In this document: positions 12,996 to 26,845 of the stretch, one piece after another | Position numbering within the stretch: position 1 is the stretch's first letter | Layout: the number at the start of each line of letters is the position of its first letter | Program-made: the position numbers and the translations under genes | Source: Circinella umbellata | Taxonomy: Eukaryota; Mucoromycota; Mucoromycetes; Mucorales; Lichtheimiaceae | Length of the DNA: 64,000 nt | Direction of reading: 5' to 3' | NCBI GenBank assembly: GCA_025093555.1 | Contig: JAIWNF010000053.1 | Coordinates: 242,743-306,742, forward strand | Notes under the pieces: model-generated | Seen by the model: only the letters and a program-made list of their open reading frames with translations | Databases searched by the model: none | What the model was told of the DNA's origin: nothing

Positions 12996-14776
12996 ATGGA
13001 GATTCCAGTATCAACAAGTGTATTAATAGATTTTAAACCGGCAAAAACATTCAAAGACAATCAAGGACCTATAACTTCTTTATGTTTTGACGACAAAGGC
13101 GATCTATGTGTTACTGCGGCACAAGATGAAAGTTTACATGTATATGATTGTAGAGATGGCCAGTAAGTTCTTTTTTTCGAACTTGGTGTCATCGATCTGA
13201 AAATATTTTTTTGGACTTGATAACAAAAAGGAAGAAAGATGAATTCATAACACTCATGGGCATATCTATATATAAATTAGGAAACGTACAACATTGTATA
13301 GCAAAAAGTATGGTGTAAACTTGGCAAGGTTTACTCATTCAAGTAGTAATGTAGTTTATGCTTCGACTAAAGAAGATGGTAACGCGTTTCTTCATTTATT
13401 TTTGTATGAATTAGAAAACCAATGGATTTGCATGTATATGGGACTGACGTATTTTTTTTTATTTGTATATACAGACACTTTACGATATTTATCACTACAT
13501 GATAATAAATATATTCGTTATTTTCGAGGTCATAAACAAAGGTAATAATAGTTAAGCACGTTGAAAAAGTATATTTACCTTTTTTTTTGGATATTGACCT
13601 TTTAGTACTGTTCTTCATTCCTCAAACTATATAGAGTCATATCTCTTGAAATGTCACCAAGAGACGATTGTTTATTATCAGCATCATTAGATCATACTGT
13701 CCGATTATGGGATTTACGAACTTCAACATGTCAGGTATAATCTAGGAAAAATCATTAGAGGGATTAGCTGCTAGGAAACTAAATTAATCATTACTGTGGT
13801 TATGCTTTTTATATTTAGGGTGTTATCACAGCAGCAGGTCGTCCTACTGCCGCATTCGATCCTGCAGGTCTAGTATTTGCGGTGGGAACCGACTCAGGAA
13901 CAGTTAAAGTTTATGATCTACGGAAATATGAGTCTGTAAGTGATAATAATAGTAAAGGAAAAATAGGAATTGGTAGTTATTTTATATGTTCCGACTAACG
14001 GCTTTATTTATCATAGGGACCTTTTGCAACTTGGTCATTGAGAGATGATTATTACTATCCACAAGGCATCCCAGATTGGACAGGCCTCAAATTCTCAAAT
14101 ACTGGAAAACATATTCTTATAAGCACTGCTGGTCAGACAAATTATCTTATTGATGCGTTTGAAGGCCATATCAAACAACGATTAAGTGGTCATGGTCGAT
14201 CTTCCAATGGAGAAGAGGCTGGCTTTACTCCAGATGGCCGATTTGTATTTACTGGTAATATTAAAAAAAAACGAAAATATATGTTTATTTTTTTCTTATA
14301 TTTTATATCCAATTAACAACTCTTATAATACTTATTGTATTTTTTTTAAAAAAAAAACAGGCGGTAGAGATAAAACTCTGCGCTTATGGGATTTGGAAAA
14401 TCCTGCGTCTACTGTAGGACCTATTCATGATAACTTACCTATGCATACATTCGAAACACCTCACTCAGAAAACATCCAAGTAGCTGGTTTTAATCCACAG
14501 TATATGATGATGGTAACAGGAGCAGATAATCTTGTACGTAAAATTATTTTTCTTTTTATTTTTCTTTTTATTACAAAAACGATCCTTTGTTCCCCGGGAC
14601 ATCATGAAAAGAATAAGGTGTACCGGTTTTATTAGGGTCGGAGATATATAATCAATATATCAGTTTGAAATTGGAGTAAAACAGTTTATACATAAGCGAT
14701 AACACTTCAATTTTTTCTTTGTCTCTCTTTACAGGCATTCTGGGCACCCAAAAACTCATTGGAACCAACAAGATAA
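12996..14776 (+). CDS. SWD2: WDR82/Swd2-type WD40 protein (8 exons)
   Basis: WD40 propeller subunit which, in the family, serves Set1/COMPASS H3K4 methyltransferase and, in yeast, the cleavage/polyadenylation factor. Exons are 12996-13162, 13281-13378, 13475-13541, 13635-13734, 13819-13935, 14017-14254, 14361-14533 and 14735-14776, in frame to 333 residues, the normal length. Landmarks are [18 protein letters not shown], the WD repeat [40 protein letters not shown], the Tyr/Gly/Trp-rich [11 protein letters not shown], and the C-terminal [14 protein letters not shown] followed by ATGADN-like and FWAP sequence. This order is specific to WDR82/Swd2 within the WD40 superfamily. The 3' end nearly abuts the convergent GCSH gene (about 110 bp between stop codons). 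Confidence 0.93.
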
Positions 14777-14885
14777 TACAACGGACTGATATAATATAAA
14801 TATATAAATATATATACATACGACACAACATAATACAGAGAATAACCCACTATCACTATTATTTTCCACTTTTATTGTTATAATA

Positions 14886-15872
14886 TTATGCATCGTTTTC
14901 ACTATCATCACAATAAGCAGCATATTCAAGATCATCCATAAGGTCTTCAACTTCATCATGATTTTCCAATCGAATCTTGACAAACCATCCTATATATATT
15001 TTCATTTCCACCCCCCACACACACACCATCCGCCAAAATTTAATCGTAATTAGCTTTTTTTATAACTTCTTTTTTTCTTTGCTGCTATTATCTCCCTTTT
15101 TAATTTTTTCTTCTGAATAATAATATAATAACAATTGTAATAAAGAAAAAGTTCCTGCTATACATATTGTCTTTTCTTTTCTTTACCTTCATTTTCAGGA
15201 TCCTTATTTATCAATGCAGGGTAGTCTGTGAGCTGCTCATTTACATTCACGATTTCACCACTAACAGGCGAATAGATATCACTAGCTGCCTTAACCGATT
15301 CAATGGCTCCCATTTGCTCTTTATATCAAGCCATCTCCTATGTCTATTAGTAAAACATCTACAGCTAATTTTTATATATAACAGAAATGGCTGAATACTA
15401 ACGATTCTTTTTGACTGAATCACCAACGATAGGGGTTTCGACGTATACAACATCACCAAGCGCTCTACATATATATAACTATTATTAAGTAAAACTCAAG
15501 AATGCTTCTAATTATTACAAGGCTTACTTTTGAGCATAATCGGTAATTCCGAGGACACCAAATCCTTGACCATCAAGAGTTAACCATTCGTGATCTTTGG
15601 TGTATAATGTTCTTGCTAAATAGACAGTTTGAACAAAAAACAACCGTATAGTTCAAATGATTAATTCATAGTTTTCCATCCAAGATATCATGATATTTCT
15701 TTTTTTTAAAAAAATGTAACGTACCCATAAGCACTTGGGAAGTACTAAACTGAGAACGGTGGATTGATCCAGCTTTAAATGAATTTGTCATTTTGAACAT
15801 ACTGTTACGAGATATGTACTGTTGTCGACTATAAGTCGTAGCAGCATGACGGAATGCAGTTTTCAAAAACAT
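14886..15872 (-). CDS. GCSH: Glycine cleavage system H protein, mitochondrial (5 exons)
   Basis: Lipoyl carrier that shuttles the aminomethyl group between P, T and L proteins of the mitochondrial glycine decarboxylase. Exons are 15872-15725, 15615-15528, 15464-15403, 15318-15187 and 14989-14886, 177 residues. The first 45 residues are rich in Arg, Ser and Thr, like a presequence; the mature part starts with [18 protein letters not shown]. The lipoylation motif [20 protein letters not shown] carries the modified Lys, and [15 protein letters not shown] then GWFVKIRL are also typical. The C-terminus is unusually acidic ([20 protein letters not shown]). The exon 3/4 junction uses a GTTAGT donor, chosen because it preserves frame into the lipoyl motif. 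Confidence 0.93.
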
Positions 15873-16083
15873 TTTTTATGAAAGAAACAAAATAGAAAAG
15901 TAAGGAAGATTTTGTGTCGAGTGGGGAAATAAGAAAATGTAATCGGGTAATTTAAGTTATTGAAATGTTTGTCTCAATTTTGCGCATTAATGTTTACCCA
16001 AACTCCACACAAATACCGCGTTGTCTGTTCTTAAAAATAAGTTTATGCCTTTTTATTTTCTTCTTCTTTGTTATTAAATAATA

Positions 16084-19000
16084 ATGACTTCACAACCGAA
16101 ATTGACCATTTGCATTGACCGTGGTGGTACATTCACTGACTGTATTGGTTTTTATGGTAAACCTGGTGCTACAGATACACGCGAGTTCGTCGTGAAACTT
16201 TTGTCTGAAGATCCTAGCAATTACAAAGACGCTCCTACAGAAGGCATTCGGCGCATTGTTGAAATGGCAACAGGTCAGAAACTTTCACGAAAAGACCCAG
16301 TGCCTACCGATGATATTGGTAATTAATAGAAGAAAAAAATAAACAGCAACTTTATTTTATTTTGAGACACATATAGTATAATATTCTTGGATTAAAAACA
16401 CCAACTTTGTATGTATTAATATAATATAATATAACATAATAGATAGCGTTCGTATGGGAACTACTGTAGCAACCAACGCGTTGTTAGAACGTAAAGGTGA
16501 ACGTTGTGCTTTGGTTATTACAAAAGGTTTTAAGGACTTATTAAATATTGGTAAGTATTTTGTCTATTAAAGAAATATCTCGAGAAGACTGAGAGAATAT
16601 ATAGCTCACAGACATTAAATAATCAGGAAATCAGGCTCGACCGAGAATTTTTGATTTAGCTATTACTAAGCCAGATGTTCTCCAACAAAGTGTTGTTGAA
16701 ATTGATGAACGGTAAAAAGGATATTTCGGGTTTTATATCTTGAATGAAAAGAAAAAGCTAGTCTATATTTGAGTATTGGATAAGGCTTAATACTGGATTT
16801 ATGTATAGTGTTGTTTTACTCAATTCAGCCGCAGCTATTGACCGTATTGAACCCAAAAATGTTCCTAATGCTATTGAAGGTGTTTCCGGAGAATGGCTTA
16901 CGGTACAAAAGAAACCAGGTAACAAGATTATTGATTTTGATAACAAAGAATAGCACACTGAAGCCATTTTTAACTAATACCAAAAATAACATTTAAGAAA
17001 CGGAAAGTGTAAAGCAACAATTACAAAAGCTTTATGATGATGGATTCCGAAGTATCGCTATTTGTTTGATGCACTCTTATACATTTCCAGGTAAACAAAA
17101 ATAGAGTAGAACTTGCTAATTTTTCCAACCTATAATTTTTTTTAACTCAAGATACTAATTTATATAGATCATGAGAACATGATCGGCGAAATTGCTAGAT
17201 CAATCGGCTTTACTCATATCTCCTTATCGCATAGCGTAATGCCTATGGTAAAGATTGTTCCTCGTGGTACATCTGCTACTGCTGATGCTTATTTGACACC
17301 TTGTATCCAAAAATATATTGAAGGCTTCACCAGTGGATTTGATGATGGCTTTAAAAAAGGAACAACCAAATTGCAATTTATGCAAAGTGATGGTGGATTA
17401 GTACCCGTGAGCAATTTTTCGGGCTTTCGAGCTATTCTTTCCGGTCCAGCCGGAGGTGTAGTAGGGTACAGTGCAACGTCGTACGAAGAAGGGGACGACC
17501 CTGTCATTGGATTTGATATGGGAGGCACGAGTACAGGTAAAGTAAATAATTAATACTAGTAAAAGAAAAGGGTGATCGTTTGTTTCCTCGAGTTTAGGAA
17601 TGATATGTTTGAACTGACTGAATGTAATTCACAATCATAGACGTATCCCGTTATGGTGGGATGTTTGAACATGTATTCGAGACAACAACAGCCGGTATTA
17701 CAATTCAAGCGCCTCAATTGGATATTAATACAGTTGCAGCCGGTGGTGGTTCCATGTTGTTCTTTAAAAATGGAATGTTTGTTGTTGGACCCGAGGTAAT
17801 AAAAAAAACAAAGAAAAAAAGGCGAGACTTTGAAATTTGACAAACTAATAACAATAATTATCTGAAATAGAGTGCTGGCGCTCATCCAGGTCCCGCATGT
17901 TATAGGTAAGAAAGAAAGAAACTAAAGAAGGTTTGACTCTCACCTATTACATTATAAATACTAACTTATATCATAGAAAGGGCGGGCCATTAGCTGTCTC
18001 TGATGCCAACTTACACCTTGGACGTCTACTTCCCAATTATTTCCCAAAGATTTTTGGTCCGAATGAAGATCAACCTTTGGACCGTGATGTTGTTCACCAA
18101 AAGTTTACTGAACTGGCCAAAGAAATTAATGCTATTCACCCCAATGATCCATTGTCCGTTGATGAAGTAGTATATGGTTTTATTAAGGTAGCGAACGAGA
18201 CAATGTGTCGTCCTATTCGTTCATTGACTGAAGCCAAGGGTCATAACACAAGTCACCATACATTGGCTGTATTTGGTGGTGCTGGTGGTCAACATGGTAA
18301 AAACAGCTTTTTTTTTTTTTACAAAAAAGTAGTAAACTAGCAAACTAAAAAACAAACAAACAAATGACAATAATATATAGCATGTGGTATTGCTCGTAAT
18401 CTTGGTATCAGTAAAATTATCTTATACCGCCACAGTTCTATCTTGTCTGCATTTGGTCTTGCACTAGCCGATGTAGTCCACGAAGTCCAGGAACCTTGTG
18501 CTGAAATACTTTCTTCAAATAGTATTCCTAATTTGCAACAACGTGTTGAGTCGCTTGTTCAAAGTTGCACTACCGAACTATCCTCGAAACAAGGTTTTGG
18601 AGTTTCCGATATCAGCCATGAAATATATCTAAACTTACGTTATGAAGGTACTGACTGTGCGCTCATGACTCTTAAACCAAATGACTCTTGGGACTTTGAA
18701 AATGCATTTGTTCAGCTCTACAAACAAGAATTCGGATTTTCATTGACTGATCGTGGTATTGTGGTGGACGATATTCGAGTCCGTGGTATCGGTCATACTA
18801 GAAGTACCGACAAGCAGTTAACACCTGACCATGAACTTAAGACGTTGGATATCAAGGATGTTGATGAAAACGCTGTCCGTGATAGTGTTACATCAGTTTA
18901 TTTTGAAACCGGTCGTAATGATAATGTCCCTGTATACCTATTGAATAATATCGCCCCAGGAACACGTATCAATGGTCCAGCTATTATCATTGATGCAACT

Positions 19001-21435
19001 GCCACTGTTGTTGTCGAACCCACATGTACTGCCGTAATCACATCACAACATATTACTATTACTGTTGGTAAAGGTGACAAGAAAAAGATCACGACAGACA
19101 TGGAGCCTATTCAACTCTCTATCTTTTCTCATCGTTTTATGAGTATTGCAGAACAAATGGGTCGCAGTTTACAAAAGACTGCTATCAGTACGAATATCAA
19201 GGAACGTCTTGATTTCTCCTGCGCGCTATTTAGTTCTGAGGGTGGACTGGTTGCTAATGCTCCTCATCTTCCTGTACATCTTGGTGCTCTAAGCCACGCA
19301 GTAACGTATCAAATGAACTACTATGGAGACGACCTAAAAGAAGGAGACGTCATTATGACAAACCATCCAATGGCTGGAGGTTCTCATTTGCCTGGTAAAA
19401 CACCTTGACTATTTTTTTTGTGTGTTTTGTACCCTCTATCTTTATTATACTCTACAAGGGGTAACGTGTAACATTTATCTAGCGAATGGCTTATTTTAAT
19501 ATATATTCCTCTTTTAGATATTACCATCATCACACCCGTCTTTGATAAAGGAAAAATTGTATTTTTTGTTGCTTCTCGTGCCCATCATGCGGATATTGGT
19601 GGATTAACCGCAGGTAAGTTTTTTTTTTTTTTTTTTTTTCACTCTGTTATTATTTTCTTTGTTATTACCATTGACATCACTGCTAACCTATGCTTGCCTT
19701 TTTACCTTTTAGGTTCGATGCCACCGTTCTCAAAAGAGGTTAGTTTAAAAAATTATTACAGCGCTTATTCTTATTATTATTTACTAAAACGTATGACCTT
19801 CCCCCTCTTCCATATGTAGCTCTTTCAGGAAGGAGCTGCAATTAAATCATTTAAGATTGTTAGTAATGGTCATTTTGATATGGATGGTTTGAAACGATAC
19901 CTATATGACATTCCAGGATCTTATCCCGGATGTTCCGGGACTCGTTTACTCCGTGATAATGTATCAGGTAAATTCATAACTATTAAATAGATCTATATTT
20001 TTTTTGTATGTAAAAAAGAGCAATTATTAGAAGGAAAAAAAGAAAAGCAAGAGAAAACATTGTCTGTCTTTTCTTACTGACTTGAGATTTACAGATATCA
20101 ACGCTCAGATCGCAGCTAATCAGAAGGGTATAAATCTTGTTAAATCACTTATTGGAGAATATTCACTTGAAGTTGTTCAGGCTTATATGCGACATATTCG
20201 ATCCAACGCAGAAGGAGCTGTTCGATCCTTATTAAAAAAAGTAGTAACAGAACATAAAGGAGAAGCATTAACTGCAGTAGATTATATGGACGATGGTACA
20301 CCTATCTGTTTGAAGATTAGCATTGATGAAAAGACAGGAAATGCAATCTTTGATTTTGATGGTACTGGTCCAGAGGTGTATGGAAATACCAATACCCCTG
20401 AAAGTGTTTGTTATAGTGCCATTATTTATTGTGTTCGCTGTTTGGTGGCTCAAGATATTCCACTTAATTCTGGTTGTCTCGATCCTATTGACATTCGTAT
20501 CCCGCCAAATTCAATCTTGAGTCCTTCGGAGACAAGCGCTGTTGTAGGTGGTAACGTGTTGACAAGTCAGCGGATTGTTGATGTCGTACTAAAAGCATTT
20601 GGTGCCTGCGCCGCCAGTCAAGGTGATTGTAACAACTTGACTTTTGGTAAAACTCATAAATCAAAAGGATGGGGATATTATGAGACCATTGCCGGTGGTC
20701 ATGGTGCTGGACCTACTTGGACTGGTCAAGATGGTGTACATACGGTGTGTAAAAAAAATGAATTTTTAAAAAATAATCTTAATTGATTTTTGTGTATGGG
20801 TATTGAACTTTTTTTTTCTCTTTCTTTTTTGTTATTTAGCATATGACCAACACACGTATCACTGATCCTGAGATCTTTGAAAAAAGATACCCTGTTCTTT
20901 TAAGAGAATTTTCTTTGCGTCCAGGTAAAAATAGAGGAATAAGATTAGTTTGATAAAACAGATTATGGGAACAGCTTGTGCTTTTTTTTTTTTTTTTACA
21001 AGCGTTGCCAAGTAAAACTAATTTTTTTTTTGTAAATAAATAATAATAGGATCGGGCGGTGATGGATACCACCGTGGTGGTAATGGTGTAATTCGTGACA
21101 TTGAATTCTTAGAGCCGGGTATTGAAGTATCGATTTTATCCGAGCGCCGAGTATTTAGACCTTATGGTTTAGAAGGCGGCAAAGATGGCCAACCGGGTCT
21201 CAATTTATGGATCCGACATGTCAACGATAAGGTTTTGACACTTAATTTATCTGGAAAGAACACTGCATTGTTTGGTAAAGGCGATCGTATTATTATTGAA
21301 ACTCCAGGTGGTGGTGGTTATGGTGCTGCTGATGGAGAACCACCTTGTTCTCAAAACGTTACACACCAAAAACCTTTAGTGGTCAAGGCGAGCGGAAGTT
21401 TAGGTGCCTATAAAGAAATGCAAGAGAGCACATGA
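16084..21435 (+). CDS. OPLAH: 5-oxoprolinase, ATP-hydrolysing (16 exons)
   Basis: ATP-dependent opening of 5-oxo-L-proline to glutamate in the gamma-glutamyl cycle. Exons: 16084-16318, 16443-16550, 16627-16711, 16809-16918, 16998-17090, 17168-17536, 17641-17795, 17871-17905, 17977-18296, 18381-19394, 19518-19613, 19713-19738, 19820-19967, 20095-20744, 20840-20924 and 21050-21435. They sum to 3,915 nt, 1,304 residues, with no frame break; the family is about 1,250-1,300. The HyuA-type half has the phosphate-binding motifs [12 protein letters not shown] and [10 protein letters not shown]. The HyuB half has [13 protein letters not shown], then [44 protein letters not shown] and PGGGGYG near the end. 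It is a single polypeptide, as in eukaryotes. Exon 12 is only 26 nt. The start begins exactly at the HyuA fold, as in homologues. Confidence 0.95.
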
Positions 21436-21934
21436 TAAATTGAAATAATAATAAATTATCATATTATATTACAGTAGTCATCTGACAGCTACAAAGGTTT
21501 ATTGCCTATTATATGTTATAAGATTAGCATGATGATAATAGATGAGGGTTTAAGGGGGAGTAGGGAAAGAAGGGCGGGGAATTAAAAACTCTTTCCCTTA
21601 AAACAATCGTGCAAATCATTTTTCAGGCCAGACATGCATTTACCATGCATGGAATAGGAAAAATGTCAAACTATGTTTTATATTTTTTATTTTTGCGCGC
21701 GCAGATTATAATTTCTTGACAGATTTTTATTATTAGAAAAAAAATATATACAACAAAGAAAAAAAGAATAACAATAACAATAACAATAAAAAAAATATTT
21801 ATGAGTGAACAATATAGGGAAAAAAAGCAAGAAAGATTTGAAGAAAAAAAAAGTTAATAAGAATTGGTATACACAAAGAAAAACAACAATAATATTAAGC
21901 AAAAAAGAAAGAAAAAATAATAATACGTAAGTAA
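21436..21934. other. Convergent intergenic region
   Basis: About 500 bp between the OPLAH stop and the next minus-strand stop. It contains A/T-rich low-complexity sequence with CAATAA-like repeats near 21770-21800 and presumably both 3' untranslated regions. No gene is supported. Confidence 0.5.
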
Positions 21935-22696
21935 TTAAGAAATATGTTCCATAATCCTGTATGGAGTGCCTGGATTCACTGTAACGTTCTCAACTTCTAA
22001 TAAGACGACGTTACTAGTAGTATTATTATTATCGTTATTCATTATTGTCGTTGTTGAACAAGTACGAATAATAACTTCAACAAAAAGTGGAAATTGTTGG
22101 AAAAACTCTTCCATATCTTGTGTGATCAATGGTTGACCATCATCTAGTTGATGATATGTGTAGACATGACCGGTACGTACTTTTACAAACACCTTTTCTA
22201 GACCTAATAATCGATTGTTTTTTAATTGTCCAAGAATATCATGAGCAATAGAATCAATTCTATCTTCTAGAATAGGTAATGGATCGTCAGGTTGTTTGCC
22301 ATACACTTTATTTTCAAGCCATTCTTCAAAAAACCTTGAAATTTGGGCTGCTGCTTTTGTATTGGAATTGCCAAGGGTTGGTAACTATTATTTTTGCAGA
22401 AAATAGAAATAAGATTAATAATGCGCTCCTATTTTTCTGAATGATATTGAAATACTTACGGAAATAAATCGATTACCTCCATCCATAAAGTAAGTATTTT
22501 GATAACATGCATAATCATCTAAAGTGGATAATTCTTCTTCAAAAAAATCAATATTATCGGCTACTGTTGTCGTTGTCGTTGTCGTATCATCATCTTCTGA
22601 ATCATGGTAAGAGGTAGCCATTATTGATGAGTGGTTATTATCATAAGCGTGAGTATTTAATGTTTTGCTGTCAACGATGGCAATAGGTTCTATCAT
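21935..22696 (-). CDS. Uncharacterised 228-residue protein (2 exons)
   Basis: Exons 22696-22460 and 22384-21935 join in phase 0 through a 75-nt GTAAGT...TAG intron. The N-terminal third is acidic with a Thr run (EDDD then seven Thr). The middle holds FFEEWLENKVYGKQPDDPLP and EDRIDSIAHDILGQLKNNR, probably helical. It then reads KVFVKVRTGHVYTYHQLDDGQ and EEFFQQFPLFVEVIIRTC, likely beta-rich. There is no signal peptide or membrane segment. I do not recognise the family. Clean splicing and non-repetitive sequence make it a real gene in my view. Confidence 0.65.
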
Positions 22697-23705
22697 GCTA
22701 TTGTTATTATTATTATTATTGGTATAATAATATATGAGTAATGTATAAAATAAAAATGGTAAGTATGAAAGAAGTGTAAAGAAAAAGAAAAAGAAAAGAA
22801 AAAGCGTAATTTTTTTCTTTTGAGAGTTAATCGATTATAATACTAATTTTCCACCCCCATTTTATTTACCTAAAGCAGTGGTTGTATCTTACAACAATAT
22901 CAGAAAAGGTTACGAAAATTAAGATTTGAGTAAAGCCGAAGTGATTTTTTTTATATCTCTTTATAGTGTTTTTGTGTAATGAAAAAGTGAAATGGAAGAA
23001 AAATGTACTTGGACCTTTTCTATACTTTTAAATTCAACTTCCTCAGTTTATTTTTTTTTCTCGTAATTTCCATTTCGTAGATAATAAAGTGACCGTAGTC
23101 TTTAATCAATGACATCTTGTGTTATATTCCCCACACAACGTAAACATCATATGGCCGAGAAATCTCCAAGAAGAAATCAATAAAGTATTCACGATTTACT
23201 TTTTTTTATCTTGCATCAAAAAAACTCAAATTTGGAATTTTGTGCAAATAAAAAAAAATCAGGACGTCTCCTTTATCGATCCGAAGATTTGTACTTATTT
23301 GATCACACATGATTTTATCTCTAATCATAATAACAATCATAAACTTCATCTTCTTGCTTCTTGCTTCTTTTTTCTTTTACCCTTTGCTTATTATTATTTG
23401 TACTTATTAGTGTGATTATAATGTGAATAAATTGTACAGGGTATACTTTATATATATATATTTGAGTATTATAACATAATATAACAGATTACAGTCTATG
23501 TTGTTCCACATTGTACATTAAACTTTTTGTGTTCAATACCCAACAACTACATTAGCAACAAAAAGGACAAAAAAAAACCAGCAAAAAATATATACAGTTA
23601 TAAATATAAAACAAAAAAGTTCTTTCTTTCTCTTACAAATAAGCAAATAAGAACACTGTTTTCTTTATCGATTCTAGTCACGCGATCAACATACACACCC
23701 CATGT
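22697..23705. other. Intergenic, AT-rich
   Basis: About 1 kb between two minus-strand genes. It holds the upstream region of the 21.9-kb gene and the 3' flank of the transporter. Plus-strand frames at 23119-23415 and 23527-23928 have no family resemblance; the second overlaps the transporter's last exon on the opposite strand. TA-rich tracts lie near 23446-23463. Confidence 0.45.
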
Positions 23706-25608
23706 TTATTTCTGTTTCCGGCCACCTCCAATTGTAAATAATAATACACATCCAATAACTACCATCGATCCACATCCTTTGTACGCCGTGAAACCTAAAA
23801 GAAAAATAAAACTTTATGTTAGTTTTTATACACATAATAAAACTCCTTCAAAAACATTCAAGCCTCTGAGAAATATCACATCGAGCAAAGAGAGAGAAGG
23901 GAAAGAGCGAGAAAACATAAATTGCTAAATAGATATGTGGGTAAACGTGCGGGTATTCTATGTATACACTAGGAATTGCGCGTGCCTGTGTGCACTGGCC
24001 ACAAGATACAGAAAAAAAGAATTGAAGAACTCACACTGTGCAGCATCAGTATTACAGTACCATACATGGCTTATGAAATAAACTAAAACAGCACGAACTC
24101 CTTGTAAAATCCCTGTGGCAACCTAATAATTATTATCATCAATTCTTGTTAGTCTCATGGTTTTATTATTTGCAGAAAAATCTAAGTTTATTTAATCATA
24201 TATAGACTTACATTTCCAGTTCTATCAATAAGTTCATAATAATTCCATGAATGTGTTGCATTACCAATCATTACCATAAAATACATTCCCCAAACTGATG
24301 AAAGAGTAATATTGGGTTGAATATGAATCATGGTTTCAAATCGTGGTAAAGTATAGATAATAATCCATATTAAAGAAAGAACAGTTGCATAGCAACCAGT
24401 GGTCATACAAACACGGGCAGGCAATGGGGATGGCACTTGCTTTGATAAGATATGATCAGAGTAAACGTACATGCATGCTATTTTTAATTATGAATAATGT
24501 TATTGTTGATTGTTGATGAAAAAAAAAAGAAGAAAGAAAACTGTTTCATAATATGCAAAAGATTATAATAAAAAAACTTACAATAACCAAAGGTACCAGC
24601 CATAGTTAATAAAGTACCTGTCATCAAGGTAACAGAGCCTTGTCCGTCGGGTGTTTTAAAGCTTCCAAGCGAACTAAGGGCTAAACCAGCACTTGTTCCA
24701 AAGATGGCGAACCATTGTAGTTTTGATAAAGTTCGACCCATAAAAAAGTAAGTGAGAATGGCACACCAGATAACGACTGAACTATATATCACCTGGTACA
24801 TTCCTGAGCCGATCACGGCAAATCCCATAGTAACTGCAAAGTTACTCACTACATCCAATAATGCAAGTTTCATGACGGATTTATGCTGGATTGGACCGTC
24901 TGATACTTGAGATGAATTTGTTGCTATATTGGTCGCAGGTTCAGTTAAATGAGCCGGTTTTTCTTCATCTTCATCCAATACATCCATACTAATTCGATTT
25001 GATAACTAATATTAAAATAATAATAGTCAACATTAGTCAACACCATTATAAATCAATGTCTCTCACCTCTTTCCCTCCCGCTTCCAAAAATGATATCAAT
25101 GTCTCTTTTTAGGCATTGAAACTTGACAATGAAAAAAAGGATAATCTATGTATCACCCCCCCCTTTTGTTCTCTCTCTTTTATTGCTATCCTTACATCAT
25201 TGGCATCATCGTTTGTTGCGACGCTGGTATATTGCTGTTTCTGTCGAGATAGTAAGATCGGAATAATTAAGCCGACTAATATCATACCGGTATATTGTGA
25301 TAATTGTGTTAAATAACTATCACCAGCTATAAATATATTCATTAGAATGAACATTTATTTCATTCATTGTATTTTAGTTCGTCGAGTTTCGATCGCTCAT
25401 TGCATAATAGACAACACATTAATGTAAAAAAGAAAAGAATTGACAGCCAATAAAAAAAATACATACTGGCAGCTCCTGAATAAAATAACCACTGTGTACC
25501 AAGAGTTGTGACTAATCCAGTTAATAGGAAACATACTTGATGAAACACTATGTATAGCATTCCAGGTTTGAATAAGCATGATGAAGTTAATGTCCCCACC
25601 ATCACCAA
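23706..25608 (-). CDS. DMT-superfamily (SLC35/EamA-like) membrane transporter (6 exons)
   Basis: Exons are 25608-25467, 25326-25196, 25005-24582, 24477-24212, 24122-24035 and 23794-23706, in frame to 379 residues. About ten hydrophobic segments are visible, including VTTLGTQWLFYSGAA, YTGMILVGLIIPILL, LALLDVVSNFAVTMGFAVIG, YQVIYSSVVIWCAILTYFF, LQWFAIFGTSAGLALSSLG, LLTMAGTFGY and the last, GSMVVIGCVLLFTIGG. The central VIYSSVVIWCAILTYFFMGR then KLQWFAI pattern and the two-fold layout resemble nucleotide-sugar-transporter-like SLC35 proteins. An acidic cytosolic loop (DEDEEKPAHL) separates helices 3 and 4. The substrate cannot be inferred. The N-terminus may be incomplete: the first hydrophobic segment is short, so an upstream exon could exist. 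Confidence 0.78.
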
Positions 25609-26308
25609 ATATAATTATAAAATTTAAAGCTGTATAATTTTGATTGATTTAAAAAGGGAGTGGTTGTCTCCGCATTTCATGGTTTCACTAAACTTTTTGG
25701 TTACCAAAAATAAAAAAAGAAGTTACTTTTCCTTTTATGGATGTTACTTCTTTTGAATTCCTCAATATGCATGTAAAGAGGTTGGATTAAAATTAGCCAA
25801 ATGATCTTGATATATCAAAGAATTATTGTTATATATATAATAATAGTAATGATAGTAAACTCGCCTTTGTATAATTGATTTGTAGAAAAAAAACATAATA
25901 GCTATTGTTATCAATTGGGATTTTCAGTTATTTTCTTCAATGGGTCGTCTTGTTTCCCTATATCAGTTCTTTTGACTTTTCATCTATAATATGCCATATA
26001 ATTCAATTCTCAGACTTCTATACAGCAGCAGAAAAGTTACTCTGCTTTTCTATTAATAAGACTCATCATGTAACTCTTATTTTGGTTTCTATTGTAGTGT
26101 ATTATCCACTATTTTTCTTCTATCCAATTCATTCATCCATCCCCTCCTTCACTCATCCTAATTAAACAATCATTCTGATCCATCTGGTTGATATATGAAA
26201 TATTTTATTGAACTATGTACAGCATGATGTTGATATATTCATATATTTTTTTTTGATATGAGGTGTACTTTATATGATGCTATATATCGATGCGAGAATA
26301 TATACAAT
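25609..26308. other. Intergenic region
   Basis: About 700 bp upstream of the transporter and downstream of the 26.3-kb gene. The frame at 25905-26165 is Phe/Ile/Ser low complexity. No RNA gene or repeat family is recognised. Confidence 0.45.
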
Positions 26309-26845
26309 TCATTCTTGGAGTGTTGATGTCATGATATTTAATACATCGATTGTTGCTGCTTCCTGGGCATTTTGCGCAATATCCTATTATAAGATTAATA
26401 GATAATTTAATAAATGCTCATCTTATTTTTTATCGTTTTATAATCAAAACCTGCTTTATTTATTTCAAGTATTTTGTGTTACCTGTATAAGCGTTTCTTG
26501 TCGAGAAGTAGATGCCAAAGCAAGGAATTCGTAAGTAGAAATTACAGTCCAATACATTTCATTACTGAGATATATGTTTTTAATCAGTGTTTTATAAAGT
26601 AAATATTCGGCATTGAGTAGTTCAGATATTTTAGGTACATGTGCTTGATTGCTTTGTTCCTTAGCTGCATTTCGATGTTGATCTACTTCTTGATCTGAAA
26701 GTGATAATAATTCTGCTTCAATATACATACACCATTGTGTACATCGTTCAATGAAAAAAGGTTTCCAAATGGCGACGCATGGTGTCGAAGCCTCTTGTAA
26801 AATTTGAGAATATGTGGCAATGGCTGTAACCAGCGATTGATCCAT
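26309..26845 (-). CDS. Small uncharacterised helical protein (2 exons)
   Basis: Exons 26845-26483 and 26383-26309 join in phase 0 to give 145 residues. The sequence is predicted helical by eye: MDQSLVTAIATYSQILQEA, then WKPFFIERCTQWCMYIEAEL, SDQEVDQHRNAAKEQSNQ and SELLNAEYLLYKTLIKNIYL, ending DIAQNAQEAATIDVLNIMTS. The intron has a GTAACA donor and AATAG acceptor. It has no signal peptide. I do not recognise the family; a small subunit of a larger complex is possible but unproven. It lies about 140 bp from the stop of the F-box gene on the same strand. Confidence 0.6.

Noticed and set aside
23119..23928. Two plus-strand frames of 98 and 133 codons
   Set aside because: Lys/Phe/Tyr-rich without motifs; the second lies over the antisense of the transporter's final exon.
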